57,864 nt of DNA from CAYVFC01 sp964450715 (GTDB lineage: Bacteria > Myxococcota_A > Polyangia > Polyangiales > JAFGIB01), in the NCBI GenBank assembly GCA_964450715.1, contig CAYVFC010000039.1:1-57864 (forward strand), in the 5' to 3' direction. Shown one piece after another: positions 7,944 to 17,159 of this stretch. Under the pieces are notes generated by a model that was given only the letters and a program-made list of their open reading frames with translations, did no database searches and was not told where the DNA came from. Within the stretch, counting starts at the first letter, position 1. Each line of letters begins with the position of its first letter. The position numbers and the translations under genes are program-made.

Positions 7944-8849
7944 CTACTCGTCAAAGCGGTTCATCATGGCCTTGTGCAGCAGCCGCTCCCACTCGAAATC
8001 GACCCGCTTCTGGATCTGCTCCACCTGCTCGTCGTTCAGATGGGAGAAGCGGCCCTGCGTTTGCAGGTAGGTCCGGACCGGGACGTCCGTGGGCTCGACG
8101 TTGATGATGTAATCGTCGCCGTTGATGATCTCGTAGATGGGGAAGACCTTGCTGTTGGTGGCCATGCGGGTGACGCGGATGGCCTGGTCCGAGGGGATGC
8201 GCCAGCCAGGAGGGCATGGCGAGAGGATGTGGATGAACCTGGATCCCTCGATGGCGGCGGCCTTGCGGAACTTGGCAAGCAGGTCCTGGGGAAAGGCGAC
8301 CGAGGTGGTGGCGGCATAGGGAATCTTGTGCGCCGCCATGATGTCGGCGATGTTCTTCTTGGGCGTCTCCTTGGGGCGGCTCTCCGGCGTGGTGGTGGTC
8401 CAGGCCATCTGGGGCGTGGCGCTGGAGCGCTGGATGCCGGTGTTCATATAGCCCTCGTTGTCGTAACAGACGAAAAGCACGTTCTCGTTTCGCTCCACCG
8501 CTCCGGACAGGCTCTGCAGCCCGATGTCAAAGGTGCCGCCGTCGCCCGCCCAGCCCAGCACCTGTACCTCGCGCTGCCCGCTCACGTCCAGCGCCGCGCG
8601 CACGCCGGAGGAAACCGCACCAGCGGTCTCGAAGGCGGTGTGGATGACGGGAACGCGCAGAGAGCAGTAGGGAAAGGGACCGGCGATGATGGACCAGCAG
8701 CAGGCCGGTATCACCACTATGGTCTGCTCCCCGAGCGCCTTGAGCGCCAGGCGCATGGCGAGCGCGCCCCCGCAGCCCTGGCAAGCCGTGTGGCCGGAGA
8801 GGAGAAGCTCGGGCCCCGCGTCCGGGGAGGTCTCGCGTCTAGAGGGCAT
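7944..8849 (-). CDS. porB: 2-oxoacid:ferredoxin oxidoreductase, beta (TPP-binding) subunit
   Basis: 301 residues. The N-terminal HTACQGCGGALAMRLALKAL carries cluster cysteines typical of PorB. The thiamine-diphosphate motif runs from GWAGDGGTFDIGLQSLSG to NENVLFVCYDNEGYMNTG. The subunit decarboxylates a 2-oxoacid on TPP and passes electrons to [4Fe-4S] clusters, forming acyl-CoA and reduced ferredoxin. It overlaps the end of porA by 11 bases and is the last gene of the operon. Pyruvate is the default substrate of the family; the neighbouring Met/Cys gamma-lyase makes 2-oxobutyrate an equally good guess. Confidence 0.93.
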   Translation of the reverse strand: MPSRRETSPDAGPELLLSGHTACQGCGGALAMRLALKALGEQTIVVIPACCWSIIAGPFPYCSLRVPVIHTAFETAGAVSSGVRAALDVSGQREVQVLGWAGDGGTFDIGLQSLSGAVERNENVLFVCYDNEGYMNTGIQRSSATPQMAWTTTTPESRPKETPKKNIADIMAAHKIPYAATTSVAFPQDLLAKFRKAAAIEGSRFIHILSPCPPGWRIPSDQAIRVTRMATNSKVFPIYEIINGDDYIINVEPTDVPVRTYLQTQGRFSHLNDEQVEQIQKRVDFEWERLLHKAMMNRFDE

Positions 8850-10047
8850 CGAGGTTCTCCCGCTTCAGGCCGTGATAGACGATGTGCTCGTCCCCGGGCT
8901 CCCGCTTTCTCGCATCGCCGGCCATGGCCAGGTAGTCGTCGACGGTGACGTCCCTCCCGCCCAGGCCTGCCACGTAGTTGAAGACCAGGGGATGCTCCTG
9001 CCCGTCGTAGAGCGCGGCGCGCACCTCCTGCCCGAAGATGCCCCCGAGACCGGCCGCCAGGTTCCGGTCGATCACCGCCACCCGGGAAGCCCCGGCCAGC
9101 GCCGATCGAACCGCCTGGGCCGGAAAAGGACGAACGAGCCTGAGCTTCAACAGGCCGACCTTCTCGCCCCGGCTCCGCAGCTGCTCCACGGCGAGCCGGG
9201 CGGTGGAGCTGAGCGCCCCGGCCGTCACCAGGATCAGCTCGGCGCCGTCGCAATCGATGGGCTCCAGGACCTGGTAGCGGCGGCCGATATGCTCGTCGAA
9301 CTCGCTCCCGAACCGATCGAAGAGCGACAGCGCCCGGACGTGGGCTTGCTGCATCATGTAGCGAAACTCGTAGTAGTAATCGGGCGCGGTCAGCCCCCCG
9401 AGGGCGACCGGGTTGCGGGTGTCGAGCCGGGCCGGGCTCTGTAAAGGGGGAAGAAAGGCGTCCACCGCCTCCTGCTCGGGTATACAGACCGGCTCGGAGG
9501 TATGGGAGAGAATGAAGGCGTCGTAGACGACCATCACCGGCAGAGAGATGGCCTCGGCCAGGCGATAGGATAGAATGGTCATATCCAGAATCTCCTGGTT
9601 CGACTCGCAGTAGAGCTGGAGCCAGCCGGTATCGCGCTGGGAGAGCGCGTCGAGCTGATCGGCCCAGATGGACCAGCCGGGGCCTAGGGCTCGGTTGACG
9701 TTGGCCATGACCACGGGCAGGCGCGAGCCCGCGGTCCAGTGGATGAGCTCGTGCATGAGGGCCAGACCCTGCGAGCTGGTGGCGGTGAAGGACCGCACCC
9801 CGGTGGAGGCGGCGCCGATGATCGAGGCCAGCGCCGAGTGCTCGGACTCGACCTTGAGGAACCTCGCCGGCAAGGTGCCGTCGCCGCACATCTCGGAGAG
9901 CATCTCCACCACCTGCGTCTGCGGGGTGATGGGATAGGCGGCGATGACCTGGACGCGCGAGAGCCGGACGCCGTAGGAGACGGCGTGGTTGCCCATGATC
10001 ACCTTGCGGGTGCCCTTGACCTTCGTCCCTGTTGCCGGTTCGCTCAT
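8839..10047 (-). CDS. porA: 2-oxoacid:ferredoxin oxidoreductase, alpha subunit
   Basis: 402 residues from the ATG at 10047 (MSEPATG). The frame is open back to 10218, but the extra 57 residues are not family-like and the ribosome site is weak in either case. Recognisable PorA features are GNHAVSYGVRLSRVQVIAAYPITPQTQ near the N-terminus, ATSSQGLALMHE, and a C-terminal transketolase-like segment (VGLLKLRLVRPFPAQAV). It pairs with PorB to build the TPP active site and CoA-binding domain. About 190 bases separate its start from the upstream FAD/ferredoxin gene, in which no other gene was found. Confidence 0.92.
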   Translation of the reverse strand: MSEPATGTKVKGTRKVIMGNHAVSYGVRLSRVQVIAAYPITPQTQVVEMLSEMCGDGTLPARFLKVESEHSALASIIGAASTGVRSFTATSSQGLALMHELIHWTAGSRLPVVMANVNRALGPGWSIWADQLDALSQRDTGWLQLYCESNQEILDMTILSYRLAEAISLPVMVVYDAFILSHTSEPVCIPEQEAVDAFLPPLQSPARLDTRNPVALGGLTAPDYYYEFRYMMQQAHVRALSLFDRFGSEFDEHIGRRYQVLEPIDCDGAELILVTAGALSSTARLAVEQLRSRGEKVGLLKLRLVRPFPAQAVRSALAGASRVAVIDRNLAAGLGGIFGQEVRAALYDGQEHPLVFNYVAGLGGRDVTVDDYLAMAGDARKREPGDEHIVYHGLKRENLDAL

Positions 10048-10240
10048 CTCGGTCAACCATTCAGAGAGAATATCGGTGTAGGAAACGACGGCGGCCAATC
10101 CATCCCGAAAAACCGGCTTTCGTCCTCGGGCCGCCTCGTCACGTAGGTGGGTACGCTCCTCGGCGGCCCTGCGGGCGCGCTGGCTTTTTCGGGCGCCTTG
10201 GCCGCCGCATGATCCCAAGCGTGAACGTTTATCATCTCGG

Positions 10241-11971
10241 TCACTCGTCCTCGGGGGCTATCTCCATGGCGCAGCGCGGGCACTCCTGCACGCAGACGCC
10301 GCACCCCTTGCAGTAGTCGTAACGGATGTCATAGGTGCCGTCGTCGTGCTTGAGCACGGCCACATCCGGGCAGAAAAGGTAGCAGTTGTCACAAGCCGTA
10401 CAGACGCCGCAGTGAAAGCAGCGCCTGACCTCGACCTCGGCCGCCTGCGGGGACAGCCCCCGGTTCACCTCCCGGAAGTTGCCGACGCGGTCGACTACCG
10501 GGAGCCGCGGCGTACGCGCTCGCTCCTCCACCCTGAAGTAGTCGGTATTGATACGGTCGAACCCCACGATACGACTCTCGTCCGACGCTGTTTTACCGAT
10601 GTAGCGCGCAAAGGAGACGCCGCGTCCAGCCACACGCCACGCCTCCCAGTCGGGCTCGGCACCGCGCAGCGCCAGGTCGATGGCGATGGCGGCGCGCTTG
10701 CCCGAGGCGATGGCGGTCACCACGGTCTGCGTCCGGTTGGCGATGTCGCCACCGGCAACCAGCAGCGCTTCACCCGTTGCCTGCACCCGCGGGGCCATCT
10801 CGTCCCCGGAAAGCGAGCCGTTGCCGGGAAGCGCGTCGTCCCTCGCCTGCTCGCCGATGGCGACCACCACGTGGTCGGCCCCGATTATCCGTTCCGTACC
10901 CGGTACGGGCGAGGGCGGTCGGAAACCGCTGGCGTCCGGCTCCCCGAGCTCGGCGCGGGCCAGCTGCACCGCGACCGCCCGGTTGCTGTCGTCGGTGATG
11001 ATCCGGGTGGGCACCAGGCCGAATTCCATGTTCACGCCCTCGCGGTCCGCCTCGTCCACCTCCGCCGCGAGAGCCGGCATTTCGGTGCGGGTGCGCCGGT
11101 AGAGGATGGTCACGTCGGCGCCGGCTCGCCTGGCGACCCGGGCCGCGTCGATGGCCGTGTTACCGCCGCCGATGACCGCCAGCCGCTCGCCGACCTGACG
11201 AGAGCCCTTGGTATTGAAGCGCCGCAGGAACTCGATCCCGGTCTCGACATTCACCGCGCTCTGCCCCTCGATGCCGAGGGTCCTGGTCTTTCCCAAACCC
11301 GGGGCGAGAAAGGCAGCGTCGAACCTCTGCAGCTCCGACCACGGGATGTCCTTCCCCACCTGCACTCCGGTCTGCACCTCGATACCGAGCGAGAGGATTC
11401 GCTCGATCTCCTGGTCCAGGATCTCGCGGGGCAGCCGGTAGGCGGGAATGCCGTAGCGGGGAATACCGCCCAACCGAGAGCGGGCCTCGAAGATGGTTAC
11501 CGCGTGCCCGAGCCGGGCCGAGAACCAGGCGGCCGCCAGACCCGCAGGGCCGCTGCCGATCACGGCCACCGAGCGGCCGGTCGACCGACCGGGCTCTGCC
11601 ACCTGCATCTCGTCGGGCCAAACGTCCGCTACCAGGCGTTCGACGAGCTGAATGGCCACCGGGCTGTCGAGATCCTTCCGGTTGCAGACCGCCTCGCAGG
11701 GGTGGAAGCAGACCCGCCCGCAAAGGCCCGGCAAGGGATTCTCGAGCAGGATCTCCCGCAGCGCCTCTTCCGGGCGTCCGGCTTGCACCAGGGCCATCAC
11801 CGTCTCCACCGGCATGGTCGCCGGGCACCCGGCGCGGCAGGGAGAGACCTTGTTCTGGTAGCGGGGTCTGAGGTAACGCCAGGAACCGGTCCGGTTGTGC
11901 TCGGTGGTTCCCCGGGATATCGGCGAGATAGGCAGGGGAAAATCCGGACCGAAGCAGACGGGTTTAGCCAT
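10241..11971 (-). CDS. GltD-like NAD(P)/FAD oxidoreductase fused to PorD-type ferredoxin
   Basis: 576 residues. The start at 11971 has GGGAGG upstream and overlaps the porC stop. Order of domains: N-terminal Fe-S region (CRAGCPATMP, GLCGRVCFHPCEAVC), FAD Rossmann motif VAVIGSGPAGLAAA, NAD(P) Rossmann motif AVIGGGNTAIDAARVARRAG with YRR downstream, and a C-terminal double [4Fe-4S] ferredoxin (CFHCGVCTACDNCYLFCP and CKGCGVCVQECPRC). It stands where a simple delta ferredoxin subunit usually sits in por operons. Role by inference: carry electrons between the oxidoreductase, ferredoxin and NAD(P)H. Other members of this module serve glutamate synthase or bifurcating complexes, so the acceptor is not certain. 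Confidence 0.9.
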   Translation of the reverse strand: MAKPVCFGPDFPLPISPISRGTTEHNRTGSWRYLRPRYQNKVSPCRAGCPATMPVETVMALVQAGRPEEALREILLENPLPGLCGRVCFHPCEAVCNRKDLDSPVAIQLVERLVADVWPDEMQVAEPGRSTGRSVAVIGSGPAGLAAAWFSARLGHAVTIFEARSRLGGIPRYGIPAYRLPREILDQEIERILSLGIEVQTGVQVGKDIPWSELQRFDAAFLAPGLGKTRTLGIEGQSAVNVETGIEFLRRFNTKGSRQVGERLAVIGGGNTAIDAARVARRAGADVTILYRRTRTEMPALAAEVDEADREGVNMEFGLVPTRIITDDSNRAVAVQLARAELGEPDASGFRPPSPVPGTERIIGADHVVVAIGEQARDDALPGNGSLSGDEMAPRVQATGEALLVAGGDIANRTQTVVTAIASGKRAAIAIDLALRGAEPDWEAWRVAGRGVSFARYIGKTASDESRIVGFDRINTDYFRVEERARTPRLPVVDRVGNFREVNRGLSPQAAEVEVRRCFHCGVCTACDNCYLFCPDVAVLKHDDGTYDIRYDYCKGCGVCVQECPRCAMEIAPEDE

Positions 11972-12548
11972 CACCGCCTCCCGCAACCGCTCCCGGCACG
12001 GAAGCCTGCAGTTCCCGGTAGGCCTCGCCCGAGGCCTCGACGTTGGCCTCGGCCCCGACGGGGACCTCGGCCCGGATGGCGGCGGCCAGGCTCTGGAGGC
12101 GAGCCAGCCCGGAGACCTTGAGAAAGGCGCCCGACATCACCGTGTTGACGATGGGAGCGTTGCGGCTGCCCAGCCCGTGGGCGACCGCTATCCGGTTGGC
12201 GTCGACCGTGTACACGACGTAGCCGCGAAGATCCGGAAAATCGCCCGGCGAGCCCGGGGAGTTGATCAGTACGACGCCGCCCGGCTTCAATCCTTCGGTC
12301 ACCGTCGCCACTGCTAAAAGTCGGGCGTCCAGCAACACGATGTGGTCGGGATGGGTGATGCCGGTGCGCAGATGGATGAACCTGTCGTCGATTCGCAGAT
12401 AGGCGGCCACCGGCGCGCCGCGCCGCTCCACGCCGAAAGCGGGGAAGCACTGGACGAACTTACCCTCCTCGAAGATGGCGGCCGCCAGCACCTTGGAGGC
12501 GACGACCGCACCCTGCCCGCCCCTGCCGTGTATCCTGACCTCTATCAC
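11964..12548 (-). CDS. porC: 2-oxoacid:ferredoxin oxidoreductase, gamma subunit
   Basis: 194 residues. The N-terminus IEVRIHGRGGQGAVVASKVLA and the following FPAFGVERRGAPVAAYLRI are the signature of PorC/KorC. The motif GSRNAPIVNTVMSGAFLKVSGL lies near residue 130. It is the first por subunit in the operon, directly after the XRE-cupin regulator (26-base gap), and overlaps the next gene by 8 bases. Confidence 0.93.
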   Translation of the reverse strand: MIEVRIHGRGGQGAVVASKVLAAAIFEEGKFVQCFPAFGVERRGAPVAAYLRIDDRFIHLRTGITHPDHIVLLDARLLAVATVTEGLKPGGVVLINSPGSPGDFPDLRGYVVYTVDANRIAVAHGLGSRNAPIVNTVMSGAFLKVSGLARLQSLAAAIRAEVPVGAEANVEASGEAYRELQASVPGAVAGGGDG

Positions 12549-12574
12549 CGTTCTCTCCCTCTTCCCTCTCCTCT

Positions 12575-13168
12575 CTATTTGACGCCGACCGAAAGAACGG
12601 CCAGCGCTCGCGGCCTCTTGTGCCCTCGTCCGACAAACGAGTGCGGCACCTCGGACTCGAAGTAGAGCGAGTCTCCTTTCTTCAGCAATACGACCTCTCC
12701 GCCCAAACGGGCCTCCACTTCCCCCTCCAGGATGAAAATGAACTCCTCTCCCTCGTGCTTGAGCGGCGTGACCTCCTCCTCCACGTCGATATCGAACTCC
12801 ACGAGGAAGGGCTCCATTTTCTTGTTGCTCTTGCGAAAGGCCAGGCTCTCGTAGGCGTAGCTGAGCGGGCTCTGCCGGTGGGTGAGCTTGCGCCTGATGC
12901 GTTTGCGCTCCGCGGCGCGCACCACTTCCACCTTCGGGGTTCCTTGCTCCTCCTCGAAGAAGTAACCCACATTCGCCCCCAGCGCCGAGGCGAGCTTTAT
13001 CAGCGTACCCACCGGCGGCGTGGTCACTCCCCTTTCGATCTGTGAGATAACTACCGCCGTCAGCTTCACCTCTTCGGCCAATTCCTCCGCGGACTTGCCC
13101 TTGCTCTCCCGCAGCGTCTTCAGCTTTTCGCCGATGCTCAATCCGGTGGTTACGGGTTCACCGACCAT
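12575..13168 (-). CDS. XRE-family regulator with C-terminal cupin domain
   Basis: 197 residues. Residues ~10-62 are a Cro/CI-type helix-turn-helix (KLKTLRESKGKSAEELAEEV, VISQIERGVTTPPVGTLIKLA). Residues ~115-190 are a small cupin barrel (PLKHEGEEFIFILEGEVEARLG, GDSLYFESEVPHSF). Such proteins sense small molecules, often amino-acid or redox related, and regulate nearby genes. It lies inside the operon between arginase and porC, so it probably controls the operon itself. Confidence 0.92.
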   Translation of the reverse strand: MVGEPVTTGLSIGEKLKTLRESKGKSAEELAEEVKLTAVVISQIERGVTTPPVGTLIKLASALGANVGYFFEEEQGTPKVEVVRAAERKRIRRKLTHRQSPLSYAYESLAFRKSNKKMEPFLVEFDIDVEEEVTPLKHEGEEFIFILEGEVEARLGGEVVLLKKGDSLYFESEVPHSFVGRGHKRPRALAVLSVGVK

Positions 13169-13190
13169 GATTCGCCCCTTTCCTGTCAGC

Positions 13191-14108
13191 CTACAAGATG
13201 CTCTTACCGAAGAGCGAAGCCGTTAGCTCGACCGCGATCTTCGCGGTCTGGTTTCCCTTATCGATTATGGGGTTGATCTCGACGATATCCATCGAGGAAA
13301 GACGCTTCGAATCGGCGATGATTTCCATCATCAGGTGCGCTTCCCGGTAGGTGAGCCCGCCCGGCTCGGGCGTCCCCAATCCCGGCGCCGTCATGGGATC
13401 GAGGCAGTCCACGTCCAAACTTACGTGTATTCGGTCCAGCCCGCGCAGCACCTCGAGCGCCTCGTCCACTACGCGGTTGATTCCTCGCTCATCGATCTCC
13501 CGCATCGTGTAGATCCTGATCCCGCTCTTCTTCAAGAGCATTCTTTCTTGCTCCTCCAGACTTCTCACCCCTATCAAGACGACGTTCACCGAATCGATCT
13601 TGGCGCCCGGCCTTCCGATATTGACGAGCTCCGGCAACCCGCTACCCGTCACCACCGCCAGCGACATTCCGTGGACATTACCAGTCCTGGAGGTTTGCAT
13701 GGTGTTGAAATCGCCGTGGGCGTCCACCCAGACGAGGCCAGCGGGAGCGTCATGCGTTACCCCGCCTATAGATCCGATGGATATGGAATGATCGCCTCCG
13801 ATGAACACGGGGATGCTGTCGGCTATGGCGACGCGGCCCGCTTCATAGACCTGGGAGCAAGTCCTGCATATCTCGGAGAGAACCTCTTTCTCGTCGAGCG
13901 ACTCCTTGACGGGCACTTGAATATCCCCCGTATCCTTGACGGAGTAACCTAGCTCCGACAGCCGCGTTGACAGCCCGGCGTATCGCATGGCGCTCGGCCC
14001 CATGTCGACACCGCGCTTCGACTGGCCGAGGTCCATGGGCACACCGATTATCTTTACTTTCTTGCTCAACTTCCCCTCACTTCTTACTTCCTCGCCAGGT
14101 TGTTCCAT
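13191..14108 (-). CDS. rocF: Arginase (ureohydrolase family)
   Basis: 305 residues. Mn-binding motifs of ureohydrolases are all present: GGDHSISIGS, VDAHGDFN and SLDVDCLDP. The N-terminal GVPMDLGQSKRGVDMGPSAMRYAGL favours arginase (RocF type) over agmatinase. Reaction: L-arginine to L-ornithine and urea. The ATG at 14108 overlaps the end of the upstream gene by 25 bases; a TTG at 14069 preceded by GAGGGG is an alternative start that keeps the core intact. The ornithine product would be used by the upstream cyclodeaminase. Confidence 0.92.
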   Translation of the reverse strand: MEQPGEEVRSEGKLSKKVKIIGVPMDLGQSKRGVDMGPSAMRYAGLSTRLSELGYSVKDTGDIQVPVKESLDEKEVLSEICRTCSQVYEAGRVAIADSIPVFIGGDHSISIGSIGGVTHDAPAGLVWVDAHGDFNTMQTSRTGNVHGMSLAVVTGSGLPELVNIGRPGAKIDSVNVVLIGVRSLEEQERMLLKKSGIRIYTMREIDERGINRVVDEALEVLRGLDRIHVSLDVDCLDPMTAPGLGTPEPGGLTYREAHLMMEIIADSKRLSSMDIVEINPIIDKGNQTAKIAVELTASLFGKSIL

Positions 14109-15205
14109 AGATTGATCATGAAATCCTGTACATTAGTAAGAATCGCCACTGCCTGGCCCGATCCGCGGTTCGCGAGCTTGTCGGCGCTGAACTCGGTCAT
14201 GTCGACGATGTAGTAGAAGACCGGCCTCACCGTCCCATCTTCCGTCACGTGATAATTCGGCGTCATGTTGCCGAAGGCTATGGCGTGGAGCTGCGTGGCC
14301 AGGGTGATTACCGTGGTTGCCTTTCGCGCGTATTCCCGCATGGCGTCCTGGGCCGCGTAGGTGTCGGCGATCACCTCCGGCAGCGGCCCGTCGTCCCGTA
14401 TGGAGCCGGCAAGCACATACGGCACCTGGTGTTTTTCGCACGCGTATATGATCCCGTCCCGCAGTTTCAACGTTTCGATCGCGCTGCGGATAGAGCCCGC
14501 GCCTCGTATCTTGTTAAGTATATCCAGGTGGTTGTAGTGCCCCAGCGGCTGAAGCTCTTGCGAATAGATATCCTGTCCGAGACCGGTACGAAAAATGGCG
14601 GCTTCCAGATCGTGCGTGGCGAGCGCGTTTCCCGCCATGAGCGTATGGCAGTACCCGCTTTCGATCAGCCCTTGCATCGAGTCTCTGCTATCCTTATCAA
14701 AAGCCACGGCAGGGCCGAGCACCCATACGATATAGCCGGATACCCGGTCATGGCGCAGAATTTCATAGAGCTGGTCGTAACTCCGTGAAAACGGCGTTTC
14801 CCGCGTTCCCCGGGTCCGGAAGGAAAACTTGTGCCCCGACTCGCCTTCTCCCCCTTCGAACCCCTTGGTATATACCAGTATCCCCTCTTCCCCGTTTTCC
14901 GTGCGGCCCAGGACGACCGGGTCGCCTTTCTCTAGCCTGCGGGCCTCGACCACTTCGACCTGTTCCCCCCGCGGCACCAGCACACAGTCCATGCGGCTTT
15001 CGCGCGCGAGGATCCATTTTCCACTGGCCGTACGCACGTACTCGGGATGGTTCGAGGTGGCGTGGTAGTTTTCCGGCGCCACCCCGTCCCTGGGGGCCGG
15101 CTCGGTCCTGGCAGCGGGCGCGCCTGCCAGAGCAGCGGAGGTAAAATCAGGCGGTGTGTATTTCGGAAGATGAAACGGCACGGCAGCCTCCTCCCTGACC
15201 TTCAT
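14084..15205 (-). CDS. Ornithine cyclodeaminase, archaeal-type (TIGR00300/ArgZ-OCD C-domain family)
   Basis: 373 residues. The ATG at 15205 overlaps the stop of the upstream lyase (ATGA); the open frame upstream of it is a shadow. Recognisable features: an N-terminal NYHATSNHPEYVR, an LDV/Rossmann-like region with MAGNALATHDLEAAIFRTGLG, GHYNHLDILNKIRGAGSI, and a C-terminal MTPNYHVTEDG. This family (formerly LOR/SDH-like) includes the methanogen ornithine cyclodeaminase and the C-terminal part of cyanobacterial AgrE/ArgZ. Expected reaction: L-ornithine to L-proline and ammonia, NAD dependent. With the arginase next door it gives an Arg to Pro route. Confidence 0.85.
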   Translation of the reverse strand: MKVREEAAVPFHLPKYTPPDFTSAALAGAPAARTEPAPRDGVAPENYHATSNHPEYVRTASGKWILARESRMDCVLVPRGEQVEVVEARRLEKGDPVVLGRTENGEEGILVYTKGFEGGEGESGHKFSFRTRGTRETPFSRSYDQLYEILRHDRVSGYIVWVLGPAVAFDKDSRDSMQGLIESGYCHTLMAGNALATHDLEAAIFRTGLGQDIYSQELQPLGHYNHLDILNKIRGAGSIRSAIETLKLRDGIIYACEKHQVPYVLAGSIRDDGPLPEVIADTYAAQDAMREYARKATTVITLATQLHAIAFGNMTPNYHVTEDGTVRPVFYYIVDMTEFSADKLANRGSGQAVAILTNVQDFMINLWNNLARK

Positions 15206-16476
15206 ACGGCATCCAGCGCCTGCTTCAGATCGCGGATCAGGTCCTCGGGGTGTTCCACGCCGATGGAGAGGCGAACCATCTTCTCCGATATGCCGCTCTT
15301 TTGCTTGGCCTCGGCGCTCACGTCGGCGTGGGTCATGGTGGAGGGGTGCTCGGCGAGCGACTCCGTACCTCCCAGGCTGACCGCCAGCTTGAAGAGCCTG
15401 AGCGCGTCGAGAAAACGGAAGGCCTCCTTTTCCCCCCCGATGATATCGAACGAGATCATGGCGCCCGGCCCCAGGCACTGCTTGCGATAGATGGCGTACT
15501 GCGGGTCCGACTCCATGATCAGCCCCAGGTAGTAGACGCTCTCCACCCGCGGGTGATCGGCCAGATAGTCGGCCACGTAGCGCGCGTTCTTCATCTGGCA
15601 GGTCATGCGCAGCTTCAGCGTTTCCAGGCTGCGCAACAGCAACCACCCGGTCCAGGGGCTGGTCAACGACCCGGTAAAGGTCCGCATGGCCTTGATACGT
15701 TCCACCAGCGCCGAGCGTCCCTGGCATACGCCCGCGACCAGATCGCTGTGGCCGCCGATGTACTTGGTGGCCGAGTAGATGACCAGGTCGGCCCCGTGAT
15801 CGATGGGTCGCTGCCAGACCGGTCCCAGGAAGGTATTGTCCACGGCCAGGATCACCTCACGCCCCGGACGCGCGTATTCGTCCCGGATCTCGGCCAGAGC
15901 CGCGAGATCCACCAGCTTGTTGGTCGGGTTTGACGGCGTCTCGCAGAAAATCATGGCGACTCTGTCTGCGCCCGCCGACTCGACGGCCTTCCGGATGACT
16001 TCCTTTTCGGCGCCGGCCGGAAAGGAAACCGCCTCGATGTTGAATTCTTTCAAAACGCTCTTGAGCAGATGATCGGTACCGCCGTAGAGCGGCTCGCTGT
16101 GCAGCACCACCTGGCCCGGTCTGCAAAAGGTAAGAATGGTGGTGGTGATGGCAGCCATGCCGGTATTGAACACGGCGCAGGCATCTGCCCGGTCCCAGAG
16201 CGTCAGCCGGTCTTCGAGGATTTCCAAGTCGGGATTGTTCAACCGGCTGTAGATGAGCCCCGGCGCTTCCGACGGTCTCTTTTCCCTGATCCCGTAAGCG
16301 ATCTCGAAAAAGGCCTTACCTTCCTCGGCGCTCCGGAAGACAAAGGTCGAGGTCTGAAATATCGGACACTTGACCGCGCCCTCGGATAGACGCGGTTCGT
16401 AGCCGTAGGTCATCATCAGGCTTTCGGGTTGCAGCAGCTCTCCGTTAATATAGGCCTTGTCCTTGAAACGGGTCAC
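15202..16476 (-). CDS. Cys/Met-metabolism PLP lyase (methionine or cystathionine gamma-lyase-like)
   Basis: 424 residues. The fold-type I PLP signature includes YSRLNNPDLEILEDRL, the phosphate loop FNTGMAAI, DNTFLGP and the Schiff-base Lys238 in SATKYIGGHSD. The methionine-lyase-specific Cys in YGCT is replaced by Gly (YGGT), so methionine, cystathionine or another sulfur amino acid remains possible. Reaction class: gamma-elimination giving a 2-oxoacid (2-oxobutyrate), ammonia and a thiol. It is the first gene of the operon, and the por genes at the other end can oxidise its 2-oxoacid product. Confidence 0.88.
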   Translation of the reverse strand: MTRFKDKAYINGELLQPESLMMTYGYEPRLSEGAVKCPIFQTSTFVFRSAEEGKAFFEIAYGIREKRPSEAPGLIYSRLNNPDLEILEDRLTLWDRADACAVFNTGMAAITTTILTFCRPGQVVLHSEPLYGGTDHLLKSVLKEFNIEAVSFPAGAEKEVIRKAVESAGADRVAMIFCETPSNPTNKLVDLAALAEIRDEYARPGREVILAVDNTFLGPVWQRPIDHGADLVIYSATKYIGGHSDLVAGVCQGRSALVERIKAMRTFTGSLTSPWTGWLLLRSLETLKLRMTCQMKNARYVADYLADHPRVESVYYLGLIMESDPQYAIYRKQCLGPGAMISFDIIGGEKEAFRFLDALRLFKLAVSLGGTESLAEHPSTMTHADVSAEAKQKSGISEKMVRLSIGVEHPEDLIRDLKQALDAV

Positions 16477-16529
16477 ATCGCACCTCCCTGTGAGCCATCG
16501 CCGCGTTGGTTTCGCTCTGCCTTTCCTTA

Positions 16530-16559
16530 AGTATATTACCGTTGCAGAGGCCTGGTCGA
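16530..16559 (-). promoter_or_regulatory. Possible promoter of the amino-acid catabolic operon
   Basis: On the minus strand TCGACC (16559-16554) is followed after 18 bases by TATACT (16535-16530), about 55 bases before the first ATG. The -10 is good and the -35 moderate. Confidence 0.35.
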
Positions 16560-17159
16560 CCTTACTTCGTGAAGCGATCTCTTAAGTTTCGTAACCGAAC
16601 CTTGCATTGCGATCGCCACGTAGCTCTCTCATTTTCAGATCGATCGCGTTGAGAAGATCGTGCGCAAAACACCTGCGTCCGCTGCGGCTTTAAGCATTAC
16701 GATTCTCTCCATGTTCCATATTTCCTTCGTGATAGCTCTTCTACGGTACGCAACCGCCATACATCTCGTGCATAACGGGTCCGTGAAACACATCGCCCTA
16801 CACGTTTTTCCGCTCCCACCGGAAGCCTAACCGTTCACGGACCTCGTCCCGTTCCTCTATCAACCCCGACTGCCCCGCACGGATTTCTTCGGTCTGTTCA
16901 GCGCGACTCTTCCCTTCCGTTCGGCTCCACTAATTGCAGGTTTTTCGGCTATGGCTCGCCGGTCCTCGCCCAGCCGGATCGTCTCCGATACGTCGATTCC
17001 GTCCGTACCGGTGAATGCGAACACCGCCTTTTTCATCAACGATCAAGTAGGTGAAATGTCCGCCGGAAATGGTGGAAGAACGTAGTATAATAGAGTTTAG
17101 AAGCGAAGACAGGCCTACGGACGCGTTGCGCCATGATCGGTATCTGAACGGGAGGAGCG
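16560..17159. other. Long non-coding gap between divergent operons
   Basis: Six hundred bases without a convincing gene on either strand. The only clear element is TATAAT at 17086-17091 on the plus strand, 69 bases before the prkA start, without a matching -35; it may be used by an alternative sigma factor. A long leader or upstream regulatory sites for the PrkA operon are likely but not identified. Confidence 0.4.

Noticed and set aside
10346..12121. 591-residue plus-strand open frame over the FAD/ferredoxin and porC genes
   Set aside because: Antisense shadow; composition and lack of motifs argue against coding.
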